Source: Phymatolithon calcareum
Lineage: Eukaryota; Rhodophyta; Florideophyceae; Hapalidiales
DNA: 64,000 nucleotides
Assembly (NCBI GenBank): GCA_977006965.1
Contig: OZ345377.1
Coordinates: 1,736,001 to 1,800,000, forward strand
Direction: 5' to 3'
Every line of letters begins with the position of its first letter. Position 1 is the stretch's first letter. A program made the position numbers and the translations under genes. Shown in pieces: positions 1-10,186 of this stretch. The notes beneath the pieces are model-generated. The model saw only the letters and a program-made list of their open reading frames with translations, had not been told where the DNA came from and did not search any database.

Positions 1-1925
1 TGCAAGACTTCGTCTTCTCTGTCGCATCCAAGCAGCTGAAGACAGGAGAATGGTTTTAGCGCTCAAAATGCTCGTGAGAGCCAAGACAAAAAAAGAGAGC
101 CTACTGGCCGTCCCAAAGGATTGCAGAGACGTGGATGAATTGCAATGGGTGTGTCGGGACATGGCAGCAATGCTAAGGCATGAGCAGTTCGAGAAGGCCT
201 TGGAGTATCTTAAGCAAGGAATGTCGGCAGGATCCCTGAAAGCATCACTCTTCAATGATGAAGGGGAGTCTTTGGAATCAAGCAGAAAGAGAAAGATACC
301 GTACGATATAGTCGGAGCAATTCCAGTGATTTTAAGGCTTCCGAAAGTACGTCATCGTCAATTGGCGGTGAAGTGGGCGTTTGGGAGATTTCCCCCACTG
401 AGCACGACACTACTAGAAGACAAATTTGGCGAAATCATATCAAGGCTATTGCAAAGCACTGGAAAAAATAATTGCTATTGTAATTATTTAAATTATTGTT
501 CCAATAATTTATTCCTGAGTCTCGCATATTTATTGTATTTATTGAGATCGTCGTGGTTGCGACAATTATTGTATCGGACTCCTCATTTTTTCGATCCGGT
601 TATTCTATCGCGACAGAAAGTAGCAAGAAGGATCCAATAATTCGGGGAATAACCAGTTATTTATACCTCGCTGAACTTGAATACAATAATGGAGGAGGGT
701 TTGACCGGACCGAACGGACCGCAAACGAAAAAAGACAAGTTTCCGGCGCGGGCGCGGGCGCCCGCGCCGGCGCAAGTGGCCGCAGCGATAAAGCTGCACA
801 AAGCGCTCCTTCCGACGGTAATCCCGCCGGAAATGGCGGACGCGATCGTGAACGCGCACGCCAGGGACTCGGCGAATCGAGAACTTGCCACACTTGAAAT
901 GCCAGACCCAAGCCCGCCGTCGCAAGATTTCGAGAAAATCTTGCGAATTTAAGCGGATTTGATACAGGCCGGCTATCATACCGGTCCGGCCCGTTCACCT
1001 GTGCGTCACAGATAGGAACCAAGAGCTCAGTCAGGAATTTTTCCCCGCTACAGTGCAGGGTTTTTTTTGAACTGGCAAGAGCTGTGATCCGGCCTCCCCG
1101 TGGGAGAAGACTATCACCTTCTGGTAGTATGGTAGTACATGGATTCCGCCCTGAGTGGTGTGCCGCAACGCTCAAGGAAGCTGGGAGAGAAGACAGAAGA
1201 AGATGAAAGAAGGCAGCAAGATGACTAGCTACCGTGAGCGTCCTAAATGGTTTCCAACCCGGGGCATCCCTTTGAAGGACGGCGATTGAAGATTGGCTAT
1301 GTAGCGATATAGATGTTAAGCTTCCCCAAGGTCTGCACATTGTGCAGCTTGGGCAGCTGTTGTGACATCAAGTACCACTCGTATCTGTTAAGTCTACTGG
1401 AGCCGTAAGGATGTGGAGTTGTTTACCAGCTCTGATAAATCCCGCAATAAAAGAAAAGAAAGAATACAATAATTTATTGCTTCTGCGTTCAACAATAAAT
1501 TATTTATTCTCGACACTTTTCGAGAAAAGAATAAAAATAAATAAATAATTCCAATGCTTTGGGCTATTGGACACGGTTGAAACGTCTTTGGCGAGATACC
1601 AGCTGACCGGAGAAGAGACCAAGAAGACCGAAGAAGCACTGTACCAGCTACTCTTCTTTACCAGTGCCTTTTACGAGAACATGGAATAGAAAAACAAAGG
1701 ATAAGAATTGCGAGCTCGAATCGCCGCTGAGCGCATAGAGGACTCTAAGCTTTTCCCACATCCGTCCGATGTGGGTTTTTGCAGCTAGGGCCACGATATA
1801 CAAGATTGCGGAAGAAGCATATATGAATGTTATACTATGCTACAAGGCTGTAGCAACTGAAACGCATCTCCCTTACAGTCTAAAGAGTGTTACTGAGAGC
1901 GTTTAATAAATACTACTAAAAAAAA
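1..1925 (+). mobile_element. LINE family A copy 1 (3' part), split by a hAT-like element
   Basis: The frame up to 451 resumes at 1570 and reads to the stop ending at 1689. It matches the uninterrupted family A copy at 6153-6966 (shared blocks such as LQWVCRD, RKRKIPYDI, KWAFGRFPPLSTTLLEDKFGE). This is the C-terminal region downstream of the reverse transcriptase in a LINE ORF2. The conserved 3' tail follows at about 1690-1925: a hairpin (CCCACATC..GATGTGGG), the block TTTTTGCAGCTAGGGC, then TTTAATAAATACTACT and an A-run. The 5' end lies outside the window. The tail runs straight into unit X sequence at about 1926, so this LINE was inserted into a unit X copy. Confidence 0.85.
452..1561. mobile_element. 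Non-autonomous hAT-like DNA transposon in LINE A
   Basis: The 8 bp duplication GGCTATTG lies at 444-451 and 1562-1569. The element starts CAAAGCACTGGAA and its other end, read on the minus strand, starts CAAAGCATTGGAA: a 13 bp terminal inverted repeat with one mismatch. An 8 bp TSD and short TIRs are hAT hallmarks. Removing the element plus one TSD copy restores the LINE frame in register with the copy at 6153. The interior has AT-rich flanks (AAAAAATAATTG just inside the left end) and a GC-rich core around 745-775. No transposase is recognisable. The 91-codon frame at 677-952 is unassigned. Confidence 0.88.
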
Positions 1926-1965
1926 CTCGCTTTTGTCATGAAAAATGCAAAATGATACTTTTTTA

Positions 1966-3280
1966 TTCAAGTTTATTTAAAAGCCCCACAGACTTCCGAA
2001 GATATGGGCGAGGAATCGCGAACGGGAAAACTCAGGATTCAAAGTAATCCTATCTCAGTCCTCTACAGGATTGCTGGTGCTTGGACTCGACCGCTTTTTG
2101 CCTTGACTTATACGAATCAATACAGGCCTTCTTCGTTCTCCATGCGTTCTATGAGTGTCTTGCTAAATAGTAAGAGCTCATCTAGCGCCTTTTCTGCTTC
2201 TAGTCGTTTTTCTCCTTCTAGGTCGTACCCTGCTAGCGTGCTTGCAAGGGTCTCCATATGCTCTCTGGCTCTTGTGCCGAATTCTTCGGCCATACTTGTT
2301 GTTGACACGTGTGGGAATCTTCCGCAGGCATACTGCAGTGCGAGTTGTTTGTTTGTTTATTGCAGGTTTCTCGAATTACACAAAGTGTACATTATTCAAC
2401 ATCTACGGGTCCTCTAAATGTTCCTGATATAGATCCATTCGAGTTGTCTGTGCTTCACCTTGGGGAACTTAAGTATTGCTGGCAATTCACTTGTCTTATC
2501 GTATGGAATCTTCCTTTTCCCCTTCGATTCTAGGCGGTCTCCTTCCATTGCCAGAAATTTAGATCGAAGTGTTTGTGAAGACTGGTTTGTTTGGATATGC
2601 TTTACAGCTTCACCAAACGGCTCTCTGGTTTCCATCGCGGCGATATCTTTCCTTGTGTACTGCAATTCTTGGTTGTTTCTGCTTTCAGGCACTTCATTTG
2701 TATACATACGTTCCTTCTCCTTGTTCCTTCTCAGAATTTTGAAGGCCAAGATTTCTCGACGATGTAGAGCCGTCTGGATCCGGCACAGGAGACGGAGCCT
2801 GTCCGTCCTTCCTCGGGCCAGTGGCCCGAATACTTGATTGAAGAATGTTACTTCTACTTCCTTGACGGCATTTTGTACCTCTTCTGACCAGGGCGTTAAG
2901 TGCATTGCGTACTCCCAGCATGGCTGTGCTAGCGCCTTGTATATCTGAATACACTTCTGTATACTTAACCCTTTCTTGAACACTCCCAGTGTACGCAATT
3001 CGTACACGACCGTCCTTGCTTTCTTCAGTCGTTGCATCATTAGCGTATCTGTGACTCCTCCGGGGTCTAGGGATACTCCAAGATATGTGACCTCCGGAAC
3101 GTGTGCCAGAACCTTGTTTGCGAGCTTGAATGTCTTGCCCAATGTTTCCTCTGATTCGAGGACTTCGCTTTTCCCTTGCTTAGTGTTCCACGTCATCTCT
3201 CGATCATGCGCCCATTGGGTAGCTATATCCAATAGTCCTTGCATTGCAGCGGGGGATTTCGCAGAGAGAAGAACATGCTT
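1966..3280 (-). mobile_element. LINE family B copy 1, 5'-truncated, antisense
   Basis: Read on the minus strand, the frame at 2440-3278 starts just after the reverse-transcriptase catalytic motif (VLLSAKSP follows the lost FADD). It continues with the LINE thumb region (WNTKQGKSEV, TYLGVSLDPGGVTD, WEYAMHLTPW) and a basic C-terminal region (GKRKIPYDKTSELPAILKFPK). The end of the same ORF is at 2117-2308. The 3' tail (GACTGAGATAGGATTAC, TCTTCGGAAGTCTGTGGGGCTTTTAAATAAACTTGAAT, A-run) lies at 1966-2105. The frame is broken only by the 91 bp insertion at 2349-2439. It is nearly identical to copy B3 at 4565-5452. The whole element sits in a unit X copy. Confidence 0.85.
2349..2439 (-). mobile_element. 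91 bp insertion in LINE B1
   Basis: The intact copy B3 has no counterpart. CGAGTTGT is duplicated on both sides (2341-2348, 2440-2447). The insert begins TTGTTTGTTTATTGC, which is AATAAACAAACAA on the minus strand and so resembles a retroelement 3' tail; there are no terminal inverted repeats. It is probably a severely 5'-truncated LINE or SINE. Confidence 0.65.
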
Positions 3281-3433
3281 TCTGATTTTCTGATAGCCCC
3301 ACAGACTTCCGAAGATATGGGCAGGGCTTCTTCAGATGTTACCTACCTTTGTGTAGCTCACGAAGCGCCCACCAGAAGGGTGGACGAGAATATTTAAGAT
3401 CCAAGGTAATCCTATCTCAGTCTTCTACGGGAT
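3281..3433 (-). mobile_element. LINE family B copy 2, 3' tail only
   Basis: On the minus strand this is the family B 3' tail: the ACTGAGATAGGATTACC block and the conserved CATATCTTCGGAAGTCTGTGGGGC. It directly abuts the 5'-truncated end of LINE B1. Its T-run has diverged (GATTTTCTGATAG). It shows that two family B insertions hit the same spot of this unit X copy. Confidence 0.7.
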
Positions 3434-4560
3434 GTAGTGTCATGAGTTCTATTGTTTACTCTTTCGTATAAATATAGAACAAAAATACTGAAGTTTTCGC
3501 ACTCTGTTGCCTGACTGTGTAGTATGTGATGCGAACCCCTTATTCGCATCAAAGTATCGAGTTAGGACAGGTTCTTTGCTCACTCGGTCAATTGTCTCCT
3601 GAACTATCATGCAGTAAACTGATATTCTTGGAAAACGATAGTACATTCGACACAGACGAGGATACTTACGGCGAACTCTTGAGGTTTTCAGACAACTGCA
3701 TGATTTTCAGACACAAGATCGGGATCTACATGTCGCGGTGCGGCTTTAGAGTCTATCCTCTATTAGGCAGACCTCTTCCATTGCCCTCTACAGCTATTAC
3801 TTCCAGAAACATCAGTAGCACCGGAACTTGGCAGATTGCCGAAAATCTGTTTTGCAACAATTTTTGAAATATACTTCTTGTTTGTCTCGTCCATGTCGAA
3901 GCTCAAATCATTTTGCCTCTTAAGTTTGATAAAAAGATCGAGCATCTCTGGAAGTTTTTGGAACGCATGCTCTTGTTGACCTCTGGTACCTGTTTTTAAA
4001 CTTTCATGTACTTTCGCCCAAGCACCTTCCAAATCCTTCGCTGCTGCACTGCTCACTCGCTTAATTCCCTGTTGATTTTCAGGATTTCGAGTATTTCCTA
4101 GAATCCGGAGTTCAATTTGAGTGCTTTTGAGTACATTTTGAGACTGAGAAGTCTGCGGACGAATGTCAGTTGAAGAGGAAGCAATCTTGTTCACTTTTGA
4201 GCGGTGCTTCTTCTTGGCCTTTCTCTCCACTGAAGTTTTTCTTGCAGGACGCATAGGTTTAAATTGAGAAACAAGCGGTAGATTCTCATGGAGTGTTCTA
4301 GAAGCAGAATCATCGTCGGAGCTGTCAAATACAATTCTGGTTCTCATAGGTCTTTCCTCATATATATAAATCTCTGTGGAGGGATTTTCCTGTTCTGTAA
4401 TGCCACTCAAGGGCGGAGCAGAATACCTTCCGTTGCTGCGAAGGGTCGCTCCCCGAAAGGGAAACGCAGGGGGCAGAGAAGGTACCAGGGAAGCTATATG
4501 TTTTTCCACTAAGCTTCGACATGGACCTGCGGTGGTCTCTCGAACATTACGATGACCACA
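3434..4560 (-). mobile_element. Unit X copy 1 (partial)
   Basis: About 300 bp at 3440-3760 (the blocks GTAAACTGATATTC, TGCATGATTTTCAGACACAA, CCTCTATTAGGCAGACCTCTT) and the adjoining BAH-gene 3' half match unit X copies at 7140-8160 and, reversed, 28790-29110. The remaining part is at about 1926-1965, separated by LINEs B1 and B2. The upstream end is cut by LINE B3 at about 4565. Confidence 0.75.
3763..4380 (-). pseudogene. BAH-protein gene fragment (C-terminal half)
   Basis: Minus-strand frame nearly identical to residues about 285-479 of the intact BAH protein at 8118-9557 (blocks SSDDDSAS, VERKAKKKHRSKVNKIASSS, GTRGQQEHAFQKLPEML). The BAH domain itself is missing. The frame is open upstream to 4623, but only weak similarity remains beyond 4380. 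Several codon differences are conservative (H to N, G to S), so this copy evolved as coding sequence for a while before truncation. Confidence 0.75.
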
Positions 4561-4564
4561 CGTA

Positions 4565-5452
4565 ACGCTCTGGTCAGAAGAGGTACAAAATGCCGTCAAG
4601 GAAGTAGAAGCAACATTCTTCAATCAAGTATTCGGGCCACTGGCCCGAAGAAGGACGGACAGGCTCCGTCTCCTGTGCCGGATCCAGACGGCTCTACATC
4701 GTCGAGAAATCTTGGCCTTCAAAATTCTGAGAAGGAACAAGGAGAAGGAACGTATGTATACAAATGAAGTGCCTGAAAGCAGAAACAACCAAGAATTGCA
4801 GTACACAAGGAAAGATATCGCCGCGATGGAAACCAGAGAGCCGTTTGGTGAAGCTGTAAAGCATATCCAAACAAACCAGTCTTCACAAACACTTCGATCT
4901 AAATTTCTGGCAATGGAAGGAGACCGCCTAGAATCGAAGGGGAAAAGGAAGATTCCATACGATAAGACAAGTGAATTGCCAGCAATACTTAAGTTCCCCA
5001 AGGTGAGACACAGACAACTCGCACTGCAGTATGCCTGCGGAAGATTCCCACACGTGTCAACAACAAGTATGGCCGAAGAATTCGGCACAAGAGCCAGAGA
5101 GCATATGGAGACCCTTGCAAGCACGCTAGCAGGGTACGACCTAGAAGGAGAAAAACGACTAGAAGCAGAAAAGGCGCTAGATGAGCTCTTACTATTTAGC
5201 AAGACACTCATAGAACGCATGGAGAACGAAGAAGGCCTGTATTGATTCGTATAAGTCAAGGCAAAAAGCGGTCGAGTCCAAGCACCAGCAATCCTGTAGA
5301 GGACTGAGATAGGATTACTTTGAATCCTGAGTTTTCCCGTCCGCGATTCTAGTGGGCGTTTCGTGAGCTGCACAAAGGTACGTAGCATCAGAGGAAGCCT
5401 CGCCCATATCTTCGGAAGTCTGTGGGGCTTTTGAATAAACTTGAATTATAAA
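4565..5452 (+). mobile_element. LINE family B copy 3, 5'-truncated
   Basis: The sense-strand ORF enters in the LINE thumb region and stops at 5245 (LIERMENEEGLY). A roughly 200 bp tail ends TTTTGAATAAACTTGAATTATAAAAAAAA. It covers the same positions as LINE B1 with very few differences, so both are recent. The 5' junction is at about 4565 inside BAH-unit DNA. A possible short TSD (ATGANCAC near 4551 and 5457) is weak. Confidence 0.82.
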
Positions 5453-5504
5453 AAAAATGAGCACGGCGTCGACGACGCCATCTTCACTCTGCTTGTAGTG
5501 CCTG

Positions 5505-5660
5505 ATTATGTTTAAACGTGCGTCTGATGCAGCGACTTTCGACAAGGCAGAAAACGGGCCGGAATTGGACGACGGTGCGTCGTTGACTTCCGGCGTATTT
5601 TCTGCTGTGTCGAAAGGCACCGCATCAGTCGCACGTTTAGACATAATCGGGCGATATTAT
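5505..5660. repeat. Foldback (inverted repeat) with coding-like arms
   Basis: The two arms of about 70 bp are imperfect inverted repeats. Read inward from either end, each encodes a similar peptide start (MFKRASDAATFD on plus, MSKRATDAVPFD on minus). A related single arm lies at about 26388-26460 flanked by a perfect 14 bp inverted repeat (CTACTATCGCCCGA), and a diverged arm at 29905-29965. The foldback is therefore part of unit X and was once larger. Confidence 0.75.
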
Positions 5661-6152
5661 ATGCAACTGTACGGGGTTGGAGTAGAGTATGTGTGGCTCA
5701 GTTGATGGAGGATTTTTTGTCTTGAATGCAGCACACAGGGAAACTTATAGGTATCTCAATATGGGCCCGTGATACCAGATTTCATGGAGTGTACTATTGA
5801 CAGCATACACAAAATGCAAGGTAAGTAGCAACCGAGGAATCCTTGCCCATATCTTTGCAAGTTATACAAAATGCACATAGTACGCAGACATGAACCGAAA
5901 GTTGAGTCAGCATCGGCATCCGCCAGCGAAGGCATGTCTTATTTTCGGATCGTGGAGTACTGACGCGAAAAGTCTGCATAATGTGAACAACGAAATTGGG
6001 AGGAGCTGTCATGTCCCGCCATTTCGTGTATTCGCACTCTTCTCGCCAGCGGTGATATCACAGCATGCCGACTTTGTTTCAGTAATCCTGTAGGGAGGGA
6101 CAACGTAGTTCATGTCGCTTTGTCACGCCCAACACAGCATTACAACATCATG

Positions 6153-6966
6153 GCGAGACTTCGTCTTCTCTGCCGATTACATAATGCGGAAAACAGAAGA
6201 CTAGTTCTAGCGTTACGAATGCTTGAACGAGCCAGAACAAGGAAAATGGGCTTGCTCGCAGTCCCAAGAGAGGAAAGAGACGTCGAGGAATTGCAATGGG
6301 TGTGTCGTGACATATCATCAATGTTACATCACGACCTATTCGAGACGGCACTAACCTATCTTAAGCAGCGAGTTTCAGCAAAATCGTTGAGCGACCTGCT
6401 CTTTAAAGACGAAGGAGAAGGCTTGGAGACGAGCAGAAAGAGGAAAATTCCTTATGATATTCCCGGGTCTACTCCCGCCATCATCAGACTACCGAAAGCA
6501 CGTCACCGCCAATTGGCGATTAAATGGGCATTCGGACGTTTTCCACCATTGAGTACCACTCTTCTGGAAGACAAATTCGGTGAAATCGTACCAACTCTCA
6601 TGAACAAGCTCGAAGTGTACTTTCAAAGATATCGACTAACAGAAGAGGAGACTAGTGAGACTGAAAAGGCACTTGACAAAGTACTATTCTTCACAATCGT
6701 CTTTTATGACGACATGGAATAGACCAAGACAAAATAGAACGGCGACGCTGAGATTCCTACGAACAGGACAAGTGGACTCTAAGCTTTTCCCTCCACCTTC
6801 TCTGGAGGAGGGTTTTTGCAGCTAGGGCTACGACGATAGCAACGAGCTTTTGCGGGCTTTAACAGAGTAACGGAGCTACCAAGGTAGTAGCATCTGAAAC
6901 GCATCTCCCTTACAGTCTTATGAGTGTTTCTGAGGGCGTTTAATAAATTCAAAATTCAAAAAAAAA
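6153..6966 (+). mobile_element. LINE family A copy 2, 814 bp, with TSD
   Basis: Flanked by the 14 bp duplication ATTACAACATCATG (6139-6152, 6967-6980). It is 5'-truncated in the ORF; the reading frame (RLRLLCRLHNAENRRLV to VFYDDME) ends at 6722. The 3' untranslated tail has the same two conserved blocks as LINE A1, a hairpin of different sequence (CCCTCC..GGAGGG), AATAAATTC and an A-run. The unit X copy at about 29250-29350 shows the same locus without a LINE. Confidence 0.93.
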
Positions 6967-7364
6967 ATTACAACATCATGATCATTCGTCAATGCAGCCC
7001 TTGTTCGCTGCTGCTCCTTTCTATCTTTGTGTTAGTAATTATGTTCGACTTACTGCTCCTTGTTATGTACATGTAATGTTTAGAAGAGTGCGACACAGAG
7101 AGGTTCGCATAGCAAGTCCTTACGCCACCGGAGCAGTGGCTTTTGTGACGAAAAATGCAGAATGATACTGCAGTGTCATTTGTTCAATCGATTACTTTAA
7201 AAAATGAAACAGAAATACTTAAGTTTTCGCACGCTTTTACCTGACTATATAGTATGTGATGCCAACCTCTTGTTCGCATCAAAGTATCTTATTAAGAAAG
7301 GTTCCTCGCTCAATCGGCCCACTGTTTCTAGAAATATCATCTAGTAAACTGATATTATCTCGAT

Positions 7365-7965
7365 CTCCGCTAGGTGCTAGAACTTCAGAACTTTAGTGAA
7401 CCCAATAAAGCTGAGTCGGTAATGTGTGGTCGGCGGGTGGAGCCCTCTAGGAGATCGCATCCTATAATGCTGCCAGGCCTGACCCAGTGCATCTGAAGAG
7501 CTCCATCCAGAGTTCGACCTGGTCAAACCATGGACTTCCGCTTCCCTGAACTAATCTACAAGAACGCAAAGGAGATGGGAGGGTGGGAGAAACAAAAGAA
7601 ACGATTTCTCGATGCGGTCGAGCGGACGGAGGCAGATGCTGCACGGATGCACCTTGGTTTCTCGCCGTTGAGATGCGTGAGCTCACGGTTTGGCAGGTGC
7701 TATGATCCTGAGCTAGATGTCTTCCGATACATTTGATTTAGGTTCAGTGTTGGTCGCCGCTGGACCGGCTCTTGTGGCGGTTACTGCGGGCTTCGAGTTG
7801 GGTATGACAATATCCAGGACACTCGTTGAAACGGATGGTCGTGCGGCCGAACGGTGCTGCGGTCAAACCGTATTTTACACGTGGTTCATTGTGTGCCTTT
7901 GCTCTTCGAGGCTTGGGACATTCGTCTTCGTCCCTGCTTCGATTTTTTGATAACTGTTCTTCTGC
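7365..7965. other. About 600 bp block interrupting unit X copy 2
   Basis: Other unit X copies read straight from GTAAACTGATATT to the ..GAAAAC..TACATTC block; here about 600 bp intervene. A 4-5 bp duplication (TATT) is possible. Short frames exist (a 68-codon one at 7530-7736) but I recognise none. The class of insertion is unknown. Confidence 0.5.
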
Positions 7966-8117
7966 GTTCCTTGAAATTGTATTCCTGAAAAACAATAATA
8001 CATTCAACAAAGGGGATATACATACGGCAAACTCTTGGGGTTTCAGACAATTGCATGATTTTCAGACACAATGTCGGGATCTACATATTTCAATGCGGCT
8101 TGAGAGTTCATCCTCTA

Positions 8118-9557
8118 TTAGGCAGACCTCTTAACTTGTCCTCCACAGCTATTACTTGCAGAAACATCAGCAGAGCCCGAACCTGGCAGATGGCCGAAAA
8201 TCTGTTTTGCAACAATTTTTGAAATATACTTCTTGTTTGTCTCATCCATGTCGAAGCTCAAATCATTTTGCTTCATAAGTTTGATAAAAAGATCGAGCAT
8301 CTCTGGAAGTTTCTGAAACGCATGCTCTTGTTGACCTCTGGTACCTGTTTTTAAACTTTCATGTACTTTCGCCCAAGCACCTTCCAAATCCTGCGCTGCT
8401 GCACTGCTCACTCGCTTAATTCCCTGTTGATTTTCAGGATTTCGAGTATTTCCTAGAATCCGGAGTTCAATTTGAGTGCTTTTAAGTACATTTTGAGACT
8501 GAGCAGTCTGCGGACGAATTTCAGTTGAAGAGGAAGCAATCTTGTTCACTTTTGAGCGGTGCTTCTTCTTGGCCTTTCTCTCTACTGATGTTTTTCTTGC
8601 AGGACGCACAGGTTTAAATTGAGAAGGAGGCGGTTGATGCTCTTGGAGGTTGCTAGAAGCAGAATCATCGTCGGAGCTGTCAAATACAATTCTGCTTCTC
8701 ATGGGTCTTTCCTCATATTTATATCTCCGGGAAGATGCTTCATTGGTGTTAGAAAATGGAGAGAATTGGTGGTAGGATCTGCCGTGGGAACCTCCTTCCT
8801 TTGTGGACAAAGGCGTTTGTTTTGGACTAACAGATGCCTTATGTTTAAGTCTCTTCTTCGCACCTGTGCCTTTCATAACAGCGCCGTGAGGTCCGTACAA
8901 AGTCAATCTGGTTCTGTTGTATAAGTCAGGATCCTTTGAAGGATTCTTGATCAACAGTTCAAGCTCTCCTTTTCCAAGCTCTCGAATCGGAGGAGGTTTT
9001 CCAGCGTTATACCCGTAGAAGCATCGGACAAGTCGAACAGCATCTCCCTCCCAATAATTGGCAGGCTGGGAACTATGAAAGAGGTTCATTTCCACATCAG
9101 AGGCACACAAGAAGGCACGACCTTCGATTACTTCCAAAGAATTTGATGTTCCATTTTCAACATGGTCAGAGAAGTATATCTCACCCCTGATGGATGTCGG
9201 AATGCGAGGACTTATTCTCTTTGAAGCTGTGATGCTTTCGTCATCCGCATTATAGAACCAACGCAAGGTGCAACGCATGCGCATCAGGGCAGACGCAGCA
9301 TCCTCAACAACTTGACATTCATCATCGTTAAGATGACCACCGACTTGAAACATCTCAACGATTTGAGCGACCCATGGTTGTCCTTCATCATTTGCGACGT
9401 AGACGGTGTCTCCAGTTTCGAATATACGCTTAGCGCTGTCAGAGATGCGAACAACTTGAGCCCGAGTATAGTATGTGTAGGTTCCTTTCTTAGTCCCTGG
9501 TCCCAGCCATGTCCACTTGATATCGTCGGGATCGCTGAGCGCGCCACCTGGAGCCAT
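8118..9557 (-). CDS. BAH-domain protein (479 aa) in unit X
   Basis: An intact 479-codon frame starting at ATG (MAPGGALSD). Residues about 46-190 form a bromo-adjacent-homology domain: GDTVYVAND, PWVAQIVEMF, TLRWFYNADD, GEIYFSDH and SLEVIEGRAFLC, the pattern of Orc1/SHL/EBS-type BAH modules that bind histone tails. Residues 190-230 are charged. The rest is low complexity with an acidic serine patch (FDSSDDDSAS) and a basic nuclear-localisation-like stretch (VERKAKKKHRSKVNK), then a conserved C-terminal helix region (FQKLPEMLDLFIKL). No ATPase or catalytic domain follows. Partial copies lie at 3763 and 27365. Inferred role: chromatin binding in the nucleus. It could be an expressed gene or cargo of a mobile unit. 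The intact frame next to decayed copies argues it is young or still selected. Confidence 0.8.
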   Translation of the reverse strand: MAPGGALSDPDDIKWTWLGPGTKKGTYTYYTRAQVVRISDSAKRIFETGDTVYVANDEGQPWVAQIVEMFQVGGHLNDDECQVVEDAASALMRMRCTLRWFYNADDESITASKRISPRIPTSIRGEIYFSDHVENGTSNSLEVIEGRAFLCASDVEMNLFHSSQPANYWEGDAVRLVRCFYGYNAGKPPPIRELGKGELELLIKNPSKDPDLYNRTRLTLYGPHGAVMKGTGAKKRLKHKASVSPKQTPLSTKEGGSHGRSYHQFSPFSNTNEASSRRYKYEERPMRSRIVFDSSDDDSASSNLQEHQPPPSQFKPVRPARKTSVERKAKKKHRSKVNKIASSSTEIRPQTAQSQNVLKSTQIELRILGNTRNPENQQGIKRVSSAAAQDLEGAWAKVHESLKTGTRGQQEHAFQKLPEMLDLFIKLMKQNDLSFDMDETNKKYISKIVAKQIFGHLPGSGSADVSASNSCGGQVKRSA

Positions 9558-10045
9558 GTCTTCTTCGCGACGAGGAGAAAGTTGGCGGAGTAAAGGACGC
9601 TGTTGTCTTGGCTTGCCTGAATAGCTTCTTGGAGGCAGACGAGAAAAATGAAACCCAGAAAATGAATATCCGGACCTGGTGAAGGAGAAAGAAGTGCAGA
9701 GAAATATTTCACCATATTGCTACATCGGCAATGGAACCTACAACCTACAAACTCTAAAGTGCATCCCGCGACTCTTGCAGACAGTTGAAGAATGAAAATG
9801 TGAAGAATTCAGCTGGAGCGTTGTAGGCTTTTAGGGCACTTCGTACACAGGCCTCTTGTACGGCGATCAAGGGCTGTTCAGTAACCTGGAGATCATGGGA
9901 CGAAAAACACGAAAAGGGTGTAAGATTGGTAAGCGTGCTTCGCAGCCTTTTGAATACGATAGGAGCGCTCCCATTCATAGCGAAGGTACGCATGAGCAGG
10001 ACAGAGTATGCGTGCGATGGAAGGAAGAAGATGTAGAGCTTTACT

Positions 10046-10170
10046 TGGGAAAATTTTGACCCGCGTCTGTTCGTTAAGCAGCGAATTCGCTGTATGCCGA
10101 CCTTAAGGTCGGCATATTGCTTGATTTTCGAAAATTTTGACCCGCGCCCGTTCGCTAAGCAACGACGATT
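10046..10170. repeat. Direct duplication around a 24 bp perfect palindrome
   Basis: The block AAAATTTTGACCCGCG..CGTTCG.TAAGCA.CGA occurs at about 10046-10083 and 10131-10165. Between the copies, 10093-10116 is a perfect 24 bp palindrome (half-site TATGCCGACCTT). The unit X copy at about 27190-27215 has only one copy of the block, so the duplication is specific to this copy and marks the end region of unit X. Confidence 0.75.
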
Positions 10171-10186
10171 GGTTTGAAATCTTCAT

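Larger units (their letters stand above)
5457..10186 (-). mobile_element. Unit X copy 2 (most complete), carrying the intact BAH gene
   Basis: This dispersed unit shares all its parts with the copy at 27145-30235 (opposite orientation) and parts with 1926-4560 and 25680-26680. In gene orientation it has an upstream region (about 10186-9560, containing ATTTTGACCCGCG and AAGCAGCGA), the BAH CDS, a long downstream region (8117-7976, then 7360-6967 and 6138-5697) and a foldback at 5505-5660. LINE A2 (6153-6966) and a roughly 600 bp block (7365-7965) interrupt it. No reverse transcriptase or transposase is recognisable, so the mobility class is unknown. Ends were judged only from where similarity stops. 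Confidence 0.65.

Noticed and set aside
657-1340. Minus-strand frame of 227 codons
   Set aside because: It lies wholly inside the hAT-like element, is proline/arginine-rich from GC-rich DNA and overlaps other frames; no similarity recognised.
7530-7736. Gag-like or novel small protein inside unit X
   Set aside because: 68 codons without homologue or conserved copy; insufficient support.
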